From contig NZ_CAKPXS010000004.1 in the NCBI RefSeq assembly GCF_934202235.1, forward strand, positions 1 to 55,627: a stretch of DNA of 55,627 bases, read 5' to 3'. Source of the DNA: an uncultured Limosilactobacillus sp. GTDB taxonomy: Bacteria > Bacillota > Bacilli > Lactobacillales > Lactobacillaceae. Under the pieces are notes generated by a model. That model was given only the letters and a program-made list of their open reading frames with translations, did no database searches and was not told the origin of the DNA. Positions 24,822 to 33,646 of this stretch are shown here, piece after piece. Position 1 is the first letter of the stretch. Each line of letters opens with the position of its first letter. The translations under genes were made by a program, and so were the position numbers.

Positions 24822-25745
24822 CTACTTTCGCAGGTAAACCCCATCAATGTAGTGGTGAGCAGTTTTATGAAGGATAATCTCCGCCCGGTTACGCGTCGGC
24901 AGAATATACTGCGTTAGGTTGGGCAGGTTAATTTGCCGCCAAACGTTGCGGGCGACCGCAAAGGCGTGGTCGCGGCCTTCGTGTGACAGGGGATAGTAGT
25001 AATTGGTCGGGTCGGTAAAGGCGGTATCTAAGAGCACCCCAAACCGTTCCAGGTACCACTGCTCGGCGAGCTTGGCAGTGGCGTCAACGTACAGCGACAG
25101 GTCAAAGAAGTCGCTGACGTACAGTCGCTGGTTGCTCGGCAACTGAAGGGTGTTAATCCCCTCAACAATCAGGATATTCGGACGGTCGAGCAACTGGTAA
25201 TTGACCGGGTCGACATCGTAAGTTTGGTGTGAGTAAATCGGCACCTTAATCTGTTCCCGACCACCCTTGACGGCATTTAAGAAGTTCAATAAGCCTTCCA
25301 TGTCGTAAGACTCCGGAAAGCCCTTGCGCTCCATCAAGCCCCGTTTCTTAAGCTCGGCATTGGGGTAAAGGAAGCCGTCAGTCGTCACAAGGGCCACCCG
25401 CTGGTCGGGCAGCAAGCGATGAAGGAGAATTTGCAGCAAGCGCGCCGTGGTGCTCTTACCCACCGCTACCGACCCGGCAATCCCGATAATATAGGGCACC
25501 CGGGAGGTTGGCTGCTTGATGAAGGTCATCTTCTGCAGCTGCCACTGCAGGTAATTCTGGTATTTCAGCTGGATTAGCTTAATCAGTGGCAGGTACACGT
25601 CGTTGACGTCCTTGATCGAAATCTGGTCGTTAAGCGACTTGATCTCGTCCAGGTTTTCTTGCGTCAGCGACACGGTATCGCTGGGGAAAAAACTGTGCCA
25701 CGTTTGCCGGTCAAAATGATCGTAATTACTGTATTTGTTCAACAC
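24822..25745 (-). CDS. coaA: Pantothenate kinase, type I (CoaA)
   Basis: A 307-residue P-loop kinase catalysing the first step of coenzyme A synthesis. The Walker A motif GSVAVGKST has Lys97. The DGFLYPN segment, the ILIVEGINTLQ strand and the terminal RNRAEIILHK are typical of the type I family, and the length is as expected. A GTG start at 25745 is preferred (TTG at 25742 is an alternative) because AAAGGGTGG precedes it. The in-frame ATG at 25805 would require translation through a hairpin at 25765-25800. It lies between ltaS and guaA on the same strand. Confidence 0.93.
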   Translation of the reverse strand: MLNKYSNYDHFDRQTWHSFFPSDTVSLTQENLDEIKSLNDQISIKDVNDVYLPLIKLIQLKYQNYLQWQLQKMTFIKQPTSRVPYIIGIAGSVAVGKSTTARLLQILLHRLLPDQRVALVTTDGFLYPNAELKKRGLMERKGFPESYDMEGLLNFLNAVKGGREQIKVPIYSHQTYDVDPVNYQLLDRPNILIVEGINTLQLPSNQRLYVSDFFDLSLYVDATAKLAEQWYLERFGVLLDTAFTDPTNYYYPLSHEGRDHAFAVARNVWRQINLPNLTQYILPTRNRAEIILHKTAHHYIDGVYLRK

Positions 25746-25764
25746 GCCCACCCTTTCGTTCAAA

Positions 25765-25800
25765 GAAAAGGGCGCGACAATGATTGCCGCAGCCCTTTTT
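25765..25800 (-). terminator. Hairpin between ltaS and coaA (weak terminator or intercistronic stem)
   Basis: On the minus strand AAAAGGGC and GCCCTTTT flank an inner GCG/CGC, followed by TTTTCTTTG, an interrupted T-tract. It ends 5-20 bases before the coaA ribosome-binding site. Confidence 0.65.
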
Positions 25801-25821
25801 CTCAATTATCGCTCAGCCAGC

Positions 25822-27912
25822 CTACTTGGGAAACTCCAATTTCGGGTTTTCCTTTAATTCCGGAGCATCCGTCGAGTACTCGTCAAAGGTGCTCTGATTA
25901 TTATTTTCGGCCTTGACACTGGTCTTCTTCTTTTTCTGTGCCTTCTTCAGTTGCTTCAGCGACTTCTTCAGGTTGTATGTATAGTCCTTCTTGTTAACCT
26001 TCTTAAAGCCCTTCAACTTGTAGAAGCGCAGCAGGTCACCATTCATGACCTTGTCGGAGAGACCAAGCTCAGTCGTGACGTAGCGTTGGATCTTATCGAT
26101 CTGCTTTTTCTGCTTAGCGGTTTGGTGCTTAATCTGCTTCCCCGTCTTGGTGTAGTAGACGTCACCGTTGTACTTCGTGTACTGCGGCGTCACAAAGTCA
26201 CCATTTCTGAAGGAGACAATCTGATTGCGTTCCGGCGACAGGAGGTCCTGACCAAACTGGATGTAGTTCTTCGAGCTAATTCCCAGCAGGTCTTCCAGCG
26301 TCGGCAGGACATCAATTTCACCACCGTAAGTGTGGTCAATCCCACCCTTGAGGCCTTCCATGTTGATCATGAACGGTACCTTCTGGAACATTGCCAGCTG
26401 GTAGTTGTCGGCCTTCTTGACCTTGAGAATCTTGTTAATCGCGGTCGGGTGGTTGTTAGAAATCCCGTAGTGGTCACCATAAAGCACCAGCACACTATTC
26501 TTGCGCAAACCACTAGCGTCCAGGTAGTTCAGGAATTCCTGGATTGACTGGTCAAGGTAGTGAGCCGTTTGGACATACGGGTCCACCGTCTTATCACCGG
26601 TCGTCAACGGGTCGATCGACTTATTCTTCTTATCCAGGATGTACGGGTAGTGGTTCGTGACCGTAATCAGCTTGGCGTAGAACGGCTGTGGCAGTTGCTC
26701 CAGGTAGTAAGCCGAATCCTTCATGAAGATCTTATCCTTGATCCCGTAACCGGCATCGTAGTTTGGTGTCTTCGGGAAAAATTCCTTACTAAAGAAGTAC
26801 TGGTAACCAAACGACTTGTAGGCGTTATCCCGGTTCCAGAAACTTGGCACGTCCCCGTGGAAAGAAGCCGTTGTGTAACCATGCTGGTCGAGGATGGCCG
26901 GGATGGACTGGAAAGTATTGGTTCCACCGTCGCTAACCATTGCCGACCCCTCCGGCAACCCAAAGAGCGAGTTTTCCAGCATCATTTCCGCATCAGAGGT
27001 CTTCCCCTGGGCTACCTGGTGGAAGAAGTTATCAAACGCCAGGGTGTTGGCGCTGTGGTACAGCTTGTTCAGCGTTGGTGTAACTTCCTGGCCATTAACC
27101 TTATAGTCAATCAAAAACTGCTGGAAACTTTCCAAGTGAATGATAAAGACATTCTTCCCCTTGGCCGTCCCGTAGTACTGAACGTTTGGCGCCGCGTAGT
27201 TGCTGTGCAGGAACTTCAGCACTGGTTTGAGGTCGTTTGACTCCGCTCGTGACTTAATCGCGTCATTATGCTGGGTTTTAATCCCGTCATAGATCGTATA
27301 CGCCTGCAGCCCCAGGTATTTGACAATGTAGTTATTATCAAAGGTCCGGGTGAGCAGCTGAGACCGGTTGCTTTCGGCCATCCCCAGGTTGACCCCGAAA
27401 AGGACGAAGCCGAGGGCGGTAATCGTCAGGGCATAACGAGTCTTGAAATAGCGCATATCGACCCTGATCCAGTGGAACAGGAGCACAATGATCAAGATCA
27501 CCACGTCGGCGTAAACCAGGAAGTCGGTTGGCTTAATAATCCCCAGGAGACTCTTTCCCAGGTTATTTGAAGTAGCGCCAGAACCCTTAATCAAGTTAAA
27601 GGTAATAAAGTCCGAGAATTCACGGTAATACAAAATATTAGCAAACAGCCAGGTTGAGAGCAGGAAGTTGATGATGCTCATCAGCCAATACGATAACCGT
27701 CCCCGGAAGTAGAGCGCAATCCCAAGAAAGATCAGCGCGCCAGGGATAGTATTAAAGGCCAACAAGAAGTGCTGAACACTACCCTTGACCCCCAAATTAA
27801 ACTTTGTTGAATATGCCCAGTAGCTCTTGATTGCAAACAAGAGGACCGTGAGCAAGAAAAAACCGAGCTTAGTATTTAAGGCAGCCCGCAGTTTTTTCAA
27901 CGCTGGTTTCAT
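25822..27912 (-). CDS. ltaS: Lipoteichoic acid synthase family protein (LtaS-like)
   Basis: A 696-residue membrane enzyme. About five N-terminal transmembrane segments (residues ~15-190) precede an extracellular sulfatase-fold domain. Catalytic features seen are the metal-binding glutamate in HLESFQQ (E261), the nucleophile threonine in GKTSD (T305), SFHGDVPSFWNRD, and LYGDHYG (around residue 477). It transfers glycerol phosphate from phosphatidylglycerol to the growing lipoteichoic acid chain; paralogues act as primases or on other glycerophosphate polymers, so the exact role is uncertain. The tail is Lys/Asn-rich and charged. GGAGGAAAAGCT precedes the ATG. The upstream region carries a promoter and repeated motifs. 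Confidence 0.88.
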   Translation of the reverse strand: MKPALKKLRAALNTKLGFFLLTVLLFAIKSYWAYSTKFNLGVKGSVQHFLLAFNTIPGALIFLGIALYFRGRLSYWLMSIINFLLSTWLFANILYYREFSDFITFNLIKGSGATSNNLGKSLLGIIKPTDFLVYADVVILIIVLLFHWIRVDMRYFKTRYALTITALGFVLFGVNLGMAESNRSQLLTRTFDNNYIVKYLGLQAYTIYDGIKTQHNDAIKSRAESNDLKPVLKFLHSNYAAPNVQYYGTAKGKNVFIIHLESFQQFLIDYKVNGQEVTPTLNKLYHSANTLAFDNFFHQVAQGKTSDAEMMLENSLFGLPEGSAMVSDGGTNTFQSIPAILDQHGYTTASFHGDVPSFWNRDNAYKSFGYQYFFSKEFFPKTPNYDAGYGIKDKIFMKDSAYYLEQLPQPFYAKLITVTNHYPYILDKKNKSIDPLTTGDKTVDPYVQTAHYLDQSIQEFLNYLDASGLRKNSVLVLYGDHYGISNNHPTAINKILKVKKADNYQLAMFQKVPFMINMEGLKGGIDHTYGGEIDVLPTLEDLLGISSKNYIQFGQDLLSPERNQIVSFRNGDFVTPQYTKYNGDVYYTKTGKQIKHQTAKQKKQIDKIQRYVTTELGLSDKVMNGDLLRFYKLKGFKKVNKKDYTYNLKKSLKQLKKAQKKKKTSVKAENNNQSTFDEYSTDAPELKENPKLEFPK

Positions 27913-27944
27913 AGCTTTTCCTCCAAAAAAGAATCAACCCCATA

Positions 27945-27972
27945 ATCATACAATAAAGTTTGCGATCTTCAA
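27945..27972 (-). promoter_or_regulatory. Candidate promoter of ltaS
   Basis: On the minus strand TTGAAG (27972-27967) and TATGAT (27950-27945) are 16 bases apart. A CGATCT-6-AGATCG palindrome (27963-27980) overlaps the -35. Confidence 0.5.
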
Positions 27973-27989
27973 TGAGATCGGCTTGATTT

Positions 27990-28024
27990 CCACTAATGTT
28001 CACTAATTCTTCAACTTTAGTGAA
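27990..28024 (-). promoter_or_regulatory. Repeated TTAGTG motifs upstream of the ltaS promoter
   Basis: The minus strand has ATTAGTG twice with a 10-base period, and the first copy also forms a perfect inverted repeat TTCACTAA-N10-TTAGTGAA (27999-28024). The cluster ends about 18 bases upstream of the -35. A binding site for a DNA-binding regulator is inferred. It could also act as a weak hairpin after helD, but there is no T-tract. Confidence 0.4.
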
Positions 28025-28032
28025 CCAGTCCC

Positions 28033-30327
28033 TTAATTGTCAATAGTGTACTCGTCTTGCGGAACCTTGTCGATTAACGGCGTTGGCTGGCCAATCGCTA
28101 CCAGCGTTAACTCGTGCATTGCCCGTGAGCAAATCGTGTACAACAGCCGGCGTTGGTCATCACTGCCATACTGCTGGTCATTAGCGTTCCAAACGATGGT
28201 GGCGTCGAATTCCAGCCCCTTAGCCAAGTACGATGGAACAACGATCGTTCCGGCGACCAACCGCTGGTTTTCACCCTTGATCAGGGTGGTCTTAATCCCC
28301 CGCTGCTTCAGCAGGTCCGCGATCCGTTGGCTATCCGCCAGCGTCTTCCCAATGATGGCGGTGGTGTCGTGCTCCTGCTGGTAAGCTTGCAGAGTGCTGA
28401 CCACTGCATCAGTGGCCGCGGCTTCATCTTCTCTGACAACCAGTCGCGGCAGTTTCCCTTGCCGGTCAAATGGTTCAATTGCTTCCCCATCTTTCAGCAG
28501 GTGCCGGGTAAAATCAGTAATCTGTTTCGTTGACCGGTAAGTCTTGGTCAGCTGGAGGACGCGGGTTTTCTCCCGCTCAAACATCGTTCCCAGCTGACTT
28601 AAAAGGCTGTGGCTGTTGTTATCAGTGAAGATGGCCTGGTTCAAGTCTCCCAGCATAGTGAACTTTGCTTCAGGGAATGAGTACTTGAGGTAGGCAAGCT
28701 GAAAGGCATCATAGTCCTGCACCTCATCGATGAAGACGTAACGCATCCGGCGGTCGCCCAGGCGACCGGTTAGCAAGTCGTACAGGTAAATGTAGATGCT
28801 GACACCAGCTGCTGACAACCGGTGATCCCGCATCTGAGCAACGGTTTGATCGACAAATGATTGCCAGTCCTGCTGACTGATGCCCACCTTAGCGAGGTCA
28901 ACCAGCTGGGGGGTGTGCCGGAGCAAGTGAACGTACTGGGCATTAATGTTAATCCAGTTGTTATGGTCGATTGTCCGCTTAACAGGCTGTAACTCTTTCA
29001 TCACAATCTGCCGGGCAAAAAAACGCCGTTCCTCATCCTCATTTTCAAATTCCCGCGGCCGGTTGCGGAAGAGGTCATTGATGTCTTCCTGGCTCAGCGA
29101 CTGCAGCCGTGATTCGACCCACTTGCTGCGCATTTCACTGCCAACTCGCCGGTTAAGGTACTTCACCAGTTCTTCCTTCGTCCCATCGAGCCGGTTTCCG
29201 AGGTTATAGTTATTGTTAAAAGAGTAATAAATTTCTGCCAACCGTTCTTTCGTCACAAACGGCTTATGGTGGAACATAATATTCCGGAAGTGCAGGTGAC
29301 CATGGCCAAGGCTTTTAGCATAGCGGGTCACAACATCAAAGTAGCGCCGGCTGGTTAATAAATCATTAATTTTCCTTGCGACCTCATCCTGGGTGGCCTC
29401 AAAACGTTGTTGAAGGGTAGCCACCTGGTAGCGCGGCACCCGCCGGTTGACAAACTGGAAGTAAGTCATCTGAACCATGTTGTGTTCTCCCAGCTCTGGG
29501 AGGACGGAGTCAACATAGTCGTTGAACAGTTGGTTCGGTGAAAACATAATCACTTGTGAGCTGGTCAGCTTTCCCCGGTAACGGTAGAGCAGCCAGGCCA
29601 CCCGCTGGAGAACCACCGCCGTTTTTCCGGAACCAGCCGCCCCCTGAACAAAGAGGAGGTCGGACTTGGTGTCGCGGATAATTTGATTTTGTGTCTGCTG
29701 GATGGTGCTGACAATGGACTTCATCTTAGTCCCGGAATGGTTGCTCAACGCCGACAGCAGCATCTGGTCGGTGACGGCTTCATCAGTGTCATAGAGGGTC
29801 ACAATCACCCCGTCGGCAATTTGAAACTGTCGTTTGAGCGACACGTCCACTTCCTGCGGTCCGTCGGGGGTTTGGTAGGACACTTTGCCCAGGCCGCCAT
29901 CGTAATAAATAGACGAAATCGGTGCCCGCCAGTCATAAACCAGGAAGTTGTCGGGACGGTCGTTAAACGAAGCCAAGCCGATGTAGATGGTCTCCGGACG
30001 CTGAGCCCCCTTTTCCTGGAAGTCAATCCGGGCAAAGTACGGTTTGGCATGGAGCCGTTTAAGTGTCGACAGTTGCCGGGCAGCGTGTTGCCATGAGTTT
30101 TGCCGTTCATCCAGCATTTGCTGCTGAGCACGCACGGAAACGGCCGTATCCATCATTCCAGAATAAGTAGTCGTGTTAATGTGGATATTGTCAAAGCCCT
30201 GGTCAAGCTGGTGGGCTTCACCCTTCGCCTTGTTGGCTTTATCCTCCATCTTGGCCATTGCCTGTTCAATCTTGTCCATCACCATGTTCAAATGACGTTG
30301 TTCTTCTTGCAACACCTTGTCAGCCAC
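28033..30327 (-). CDS. helD: HelD-like superfamily 1 ATPase (RNA polymerase recycling factor)
   Basis: A 764-residue UvrD-like protein. It starts with an approximately 60-residue coiled-coil (QEEQRHLNMVMDKIEQAMAK) typical of HelD, which inserts into RNA polymerase. Walker A is GAAGSGKTA with Lys235. Walker B-type VFIDEVQDYD and the SF1 motif LTKTYRSTKQI follow, and late motif SRAMHELTLV closes the helicase core. HelD proteins remove stalled RNA polymerase and sigma from DNA. The start is GTG at 30327 with GGAGG 8 bases upstream. Earlier in-frame codons (TTG 30351, ATG 30333) fit that Shine-Dalgarno poorly. It is transcribed divergently from the phosphatase at 30523. Confidence 0.88.
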   Translation of the reverse strand: MADKVLQEEQRHLNMVMDKIEQAMAKMEDKANKAKGEAHQLDQGFDNIHINTTTYSGMMDTAVSVRAQQQMLDERQNSWQHAARQLSTLKRLHAKPYFARIDFQEKGAQRPETIYIGLASFNDRPDNFLVYDWRAPISSIYYDGGLGKVSYQTPDGPQEVDVSLKRQFQIADGVIVTLYDTDEAVTDQMLLSALSNHSGTKMKSIVSTIQQTQNQIIRDTKSDLLFVQGAAGSGKTAVVLQRVAWLLYRYRGKLTSSQVIMFSPNQLFNDYVDSVLPELGEHNMVQMTYFQFVNRRVPRYQVATLQQRFEATQDEVARKINDLLTSRRYFDVVTRYAKSLGHGHLHFRNIMFHHKPFVTKERLAEIYYSFNNNYNLGNRLDGTKEELVKYLNRRVGSEMRSKWVESRLQSLSQEDINDLFRNRPREFENEDEERRFFARQIVMKELQPVKRTIDHNNWININAQYVHLLRHTPQLVDLAKVGISQQDWQSFVDQTVAQMRDHRLSAAGVSIYIYLYDLLTGRLGDRRMRYVFIDEVQDYDAFQLAYLKYSFPEAKFTMLGDLNQAIFTDNNSHSLLSQLGTMFEREKTRVLQLTKTYRSTKQITDFTRHLLKDGEAIEPFDRQGKLPRLVVREDEAAATDAVVSTLQAYQQEHDTTAIIGKTLADSQRIADLLKQRGIKTTLIKGENQRLVAGTIVVPSYLAKGLEFDATIVWNANDQQYGSDDQRRLLYTICSRAMHELTLVAIGQPTPLIDKVPQDEYTIDN

Positions 30328-30522
30328 TAGCATTTCCTCCCTCATTAACAAAAAGGTTGATTAAACATTATAGCATACTGGCGACCAAACCGGCGAAGCG
30401 GGAGCCTGGCCCACGACGACCAGCCAGAAAAATGAACGAGAGCCAGTCATTGAATGGTTATGAGCATATAGAGTTTCAAATTTATGATAAACTGGTGGTA
30501 TTAATAGGAGGACAGCAGAGCA

Positions 30523-31188
30523 ATGAGCATTAAAGTTTATATCGTCCGTCATGGTCAAACCATTCTTAACTTATACAACCGAATGCAGGGGTGGTGTGAC
30601 GCTCCACTTACCGTCGATGGAATGGACGACGCCACTGCAGCTGGGAAGGCCCTGGCTAACGTCCACTTTGACTATGCTTATTCTAGTGACCTGCCCCGGG
30701 CCAAGCGGACCGCCGAGTTGGTGCTCGACCAGTTGCAGCAGCCAAAGCGCCCGGTGCTGAACGTTAGTACGCTTTTTCGTGAACAATCGATGGGCTACCT
30801 GGAAGGTGAAGACGGGGGCCATGCTGCCGAAATTATTACTGGTAAACCCTTTGCTTCCTTTGGTGAGTTTGCCAAAACCATGCCGATGAGCAAGGTTCGC
30901 GACCTCATGGCAGCCCAGGATCCGCACCACATTGCCGAAAATAACCACGATTTTCTCCACCGGATTAACATGGGAATCCAGCAACTTGGCAAACTACCGG
31001 ACGGCAGCACCGTCTTACTCGTCAGCCACGGGCTCGTAATTCGTTCCCTGATGGAAGAATTTGCTGCACCGGGCCTCTATGATCCCGGTCATGCGCCGGA
31101 GAACGGGACGATCCAGTTATTAGAAATTGAGAATGGCCAGCCAACGGTGAAGTTTTATAACCGTCACAGCCTACCAGCAGATAATTAA
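30523..31188 (+). CDS. Histidine phosphatase family protein (phosphoglycerate mutase-like)
   Basis: A 221-residue cytosolic phosphatase with the RHG catalytic motif (IVRHGQT, residues 8-14; phosphohistidine His10) and the second catalytic His in LLVSHGLV (about residue 169). SSDLPRAKRTAE fits the family phosphate pocket. Length suits broad-specificity cofactor-independent phosphatases (PhoE/GpmB-like) rather than glycolytic dPGM, so a metabolic phosphatase of unknown substrate is likely. AGGAGG lies 11 bases before the ATG. It is followed 19 bases later by hflX on the same strand, probably in one transcript. Confidence 0.85.
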   Translation: MSIKVYIVRHGQTILNLYNRMQGWCDAPLTVDGMDDATAAGKALANVHFDYAYSSDLPRAKRTAELVLDQLQQPKRPVLNVSTLFREQSMGYLEGEDGGHAAEIITGKPFASFGEFAKTMPMSKVRDLMAAQDPHHIAENNHDFLHRINMGIQQLGKLPDGSTVLLVSHGLVIRSLMEEFAAPGLYDPGHAPENGTIQLLEIENGQPTVKFYNRHSLPADN

Positions 31189-31207
31189 GGGGGACAAACT
31201 TCTTTAA

Positions 31208-32485
31208 ATGGATAATAGTGAACGCCCACAGCAGATACCGGTGATCATTATCGGTTTAAACACCGGTCAAGAAAACTACGAATACTCAATGCGTGAACTA
31301 GCCGAACTCGTGGAAGCTAACAACATGACCGTTGCCCAACGGCTGGACCAGTCGCTTGACCGGCCTAACCCGGCAACATACTTCGGTACCGGTAAGGTTG
31401 ATGAACTCAAGCAGGTTGCGGCTGAAAATCATGTTCAGGTGGTTGTTGCCAATGATGAATTATCACCGAGTCAGCTCAGCAACCTGGCCTCGCAAACCAG
31501 TACCCGGGTAATCGACCGCACCGCATTGATTATTGAAATCTTTGCTAACCGGGCCCAGTCACGGGAAGCAAAAATTCAGGTTCAAATCGCTAAGCTCCAG
31601 TACCAATTACCACGCCTGCAAACCGCTGATAACGTCGTCTTGGACCAGCAAAGTGGTGGTGGCGGACTGGCGAACCGTGGTGCTGGTGAAACCAAGCTCG
31701 AAATGGACCGGCGGGTAATCACCAAGCAGATTGCTCACTTACGTCACGAGTTAAACGAAATCGCCAAGGGTGAACAGACCAAGCGCAAACAACGCGACAA
31801 GACGGGAATCCCCACTGCCGCGCTGGTTGGCTACACCAACGCTGGGAAGTCCACCCTCATGAACCGGCTGGTTTCTCAATATGGACTGGCCGACCACAAG
31901 CAGGTCTTTACCAAAAACATGCTCTTTGCCACCCTCGACACTAGCGTCCGCCAACTGAACTTTCCTGGCAATAAACGTTGTCTGCTCAGTGATACCGTTG
32001 GTTTTGTCAGCAAGTTGCCAACCCACCTGGTAGAAGCCTTTAAGTCCACGTTAGCCGAAGCGGCCAACGCCGACCTACTGGTGGAAGTCATCGACTACTC
32101 TGACCCCCACTACCAGGAAATGATGGCGACCACCGAGCGGACCCTGGCACAGATTGGGATTAAGGATAAGCCACTACTCTATGTCTTTAACAAGGCAGAC
32201 CAAACCGACTTTGACTACCCCACAATGGAAGGCGATGACCGCCTGGTAATTTCAGCTTTTGATGATTCTTCCACCGAGCTGTTGATGAAAGCCATTGAAA
32301 AGCACCTCTTTAAGGACTACGTCACAACTACCATGCTGGTGCCCTTTAATGCTGGACAGGTCGTTTCCTACCTGAATGAACACGCTAACATCATTTCTAC
32401 CAAATATGTGAGTGACGGGACCGAGCTCCGTTTGGAACTGCCACAAGAAGATTTTCAGCGTTACCAACTATACGTTGTGGACTAA
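31208..32485 (+). CDS. hflX: GTPase HflX
   Basis: A 425-residue ribosome-associated GTPase that splits or rescues stalled 70S ribosomes under stress. It has an N-terminal HflX domain (TYFGTGKVDEL; QLPRLQ; GGGGLANRGAGETKLE), a G domain with G1 GYTNAGKST (208-216), G3 in DTVGFVSKLP, G4 NKAD, and a short C-terminal domain. All elements are intact and the length is typical. It sits 19 bases after the phosphatase gene. A strong terminator follows. Confidence 0.94.
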   Translation: MDNSERPQQIPVIIIGLNTGQENYEYSMRELAELVEANNMTVAQRLDQSLDRPNPATYFGTGKVDELKQVAAENHVQVVVANDELSPSQLSNLASQTSTRVIDRTALIIEIFANRAQSREAKIQVQIAKLQYQLPRLQTADNVVLDQQSGGGGLANRGAGETKLEMDRRVITKQIAHLRHELNEIAKGEQTKRKQRDKTGIPTAALVGYTNAGKSTLMNRLVSQYGLADHKQVFTKNMLFATLDTSVRQLNFPGNKRCLLSDTVGFVSKLPTHLVEAFKSTLAEAANADLLVEVIDYSDPHYQEMMATTERTLAQIGIKDKPLLYVFNKADQTDFDYPTMEGDDRLVISAFDDSSTELLMKAIEKHLFKDYVTTTMLVPFNAGQVVSYLNEHANIISTKYVSDGTELRLELPQEDFQRYQLYVVD

Positions 32486-32508
32486 TACGCCACTTTTCAT
32501 GAACTAAT

Positions 32509-32545
32509 AAAACCACCTACCTGCTGCTGGTAGGTGGTTTTGTTG
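32509..32545. terminator. Bidirectional terminator between hflX and the D-hydroxyacid dehydrogenase
   Basis: A perfect 12-base stem (AAACCACCTACC with GGTAGGTGGTTT) around TGCTGCT has T-rich and A-rich flanks. Confidence 0.9.
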
Positions 32546-32562
32546 TCTAGTTGTCTTCTTGG

Positions 32563-33567
32563 TTAACCGACGAAAACTTCGTTGCGGCTGCGACCACCAT
32601 TCACAATGGTAACCACATCGTTGAGGCCAATTCGAACCATGTTCCGCACCGCCGTTTCGGTAAAGAAGGCTGCGTGCGGGGTAATCGTCACGTTAGGCAT
32701 TGCTGCCAGTTCCTTGTAATCTTCCGGAACGTCCGCTGGCGTGACCTTTTTACCAAAGTACGTCGTTTCGTCAGCCAGGGTATCAAGACCGGCACCGGCA
32801 ATCTCATGGTTCTTCAGTGCCTGAATCAGGGCTTCGGTATCAACCAAGCCACCCCGGGACATGTTAATCAGGTAAGCAGAGTTCTTCATCATCTTCAGCT
32901 GCTCTGCACCAATCATGCCTTTCGTACTTGGCAGCAATGGCACGTGAAGGCTCAAAATGTCAGCATTTTTAATTACTTCATCGGCACTGTCGACGTAGTT
33001 AACAAATGGTTCATCTGCCGGGTTATATGACGGGTCAAAGGCAATCACCTTCGCACCCAGCGCCTTGTAAATTTGGGCCGTTGCACTCCCGATGTTCCCC
33101 AGACCAATCAGTCCGACAGTCAGGTTGAAAATTTCGTTGCTCATCAGGTTGGCAGGCCAGCTAAAGTCGGCATTGTGGTCCATTGCATAGCGGTATTCAC
33201 CAATCCGGCGCAGGAGGTACATTGCGTGGGTTACCCCCATTTCAGCAATGGCCCGTGGCGAGTAAACCGGGACGTGGGTCACCTTGAGGTTGTACTTCTT
33301 GCAGGCATCCAGGTTAATCATGTTGATCCCGACCATCCGGCAAGTGATCTGCTTAATTCCCATATCAGCAATCTGCTTGTAGACTGCTTCGTCACCAATT
33401 GGCATCGTCTGTAAAATATCGAGCCCGTCGCAACCCTTCATTAGGTTAACGTTGTCGGCACTTAATGGTTCATGGACAATTTTGACTTCATTGCCTGTTT
33501 CCTGTTCCCATTCGTGAACAAAACGTTCTTCCGTATCCTGACGAACGTTATACATAATAATCTTCAT
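32563..33567 (-). CDS. D-2-hydroxyacid dehydrogenase (D-lactate dehydrogenase-like)
   Basis: A 334-residue NAD-dependent enzyme of the D-LDH family. The Rossmann motif GLGNIG is at residues 155-160. The substrate-binding and catalytic Arg (NMSRGGLVDT), the Glu region (AGLDTLADET) and the catalytic His (TPHAAFFTE) are all present. The N-terminus MKIIMYNVRQDTEE is D-LDH-like. D-lactate or D-2-hydroxyisocaproate-type substrates are possible; the sequence alone does not separate them, so no symbol is given. GGAGC precedes the ATG by 9 bases. It lies downstream of a TetR gene on the same strand, with a palindrome in between. Confidence 0.85.
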   Translation of the reverse strand: MKIIMYNVRQDTEERFVHEWEQETGNEVKIVHEPLSADNVNLMKGCDGLDILQTMPIGDEAVYKQIADMGIKQITCRMVGINMINLDACKKYNLKVTHVPVYSPRAIAEMGVTHAMYLLRRIGEYRYAMDHNADFSWPANLMSNEIFNLTVGLIGLGNIGSATAQIYKALGAKVIAFDPSYNPADEPFVNYVDSADEVIKNADILSLHVPLLPSTKGMIGAEQLKMMKNSAYLINMSRGGLVDTEALIQALKNHEIAGAGLDTLADETTYFGKKVTPADVPEDYKELAAMPNVTITPHAAFFTETAVRNMVRIGLNDVVTIVNGGRSRNEVFVG

Positions 33568-33624
33568 TGGTGTCCGCTCCTTTATCTTTTCACAACTTAC
33601 CTTACCAATATTGTAACCGAATTA

Positions 33625-33643
33625 ATTCCGTCAAGCACGGAAT
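33625..33643. promoter_or_regulatory. 19-bp palindrome between tetR and the D-hydroxyacid dehydrogenase
   Basis: ATTCCGT-N5-ACGGAAT is a perfect inverted repeat. On the minus strand it contains TTGACG, a possible -35 of the dehydrogenase gene, and lies about 60 bases upstream of its start codon and 3 bases past the tetR stop. Size and position fit a TetR-family operator, or the operator of another repressor. Confidence 0.45.
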
Positions 33644-33646
33644 CAG

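Noticed and set aside
26560..27240. Plus-strand ORF of 226 codons over ltaS
   Set aside because: Antisense shadow of an intact LTA synthase with no start signal.
32563..33567. VanH-type glycopeptide resistance dehydrogenase
   Set aside because: No vanA or vanX type ligase is adjacent, and the sequence is like ordinary lactobacillar D-hydroxyacid dehydrogenases.
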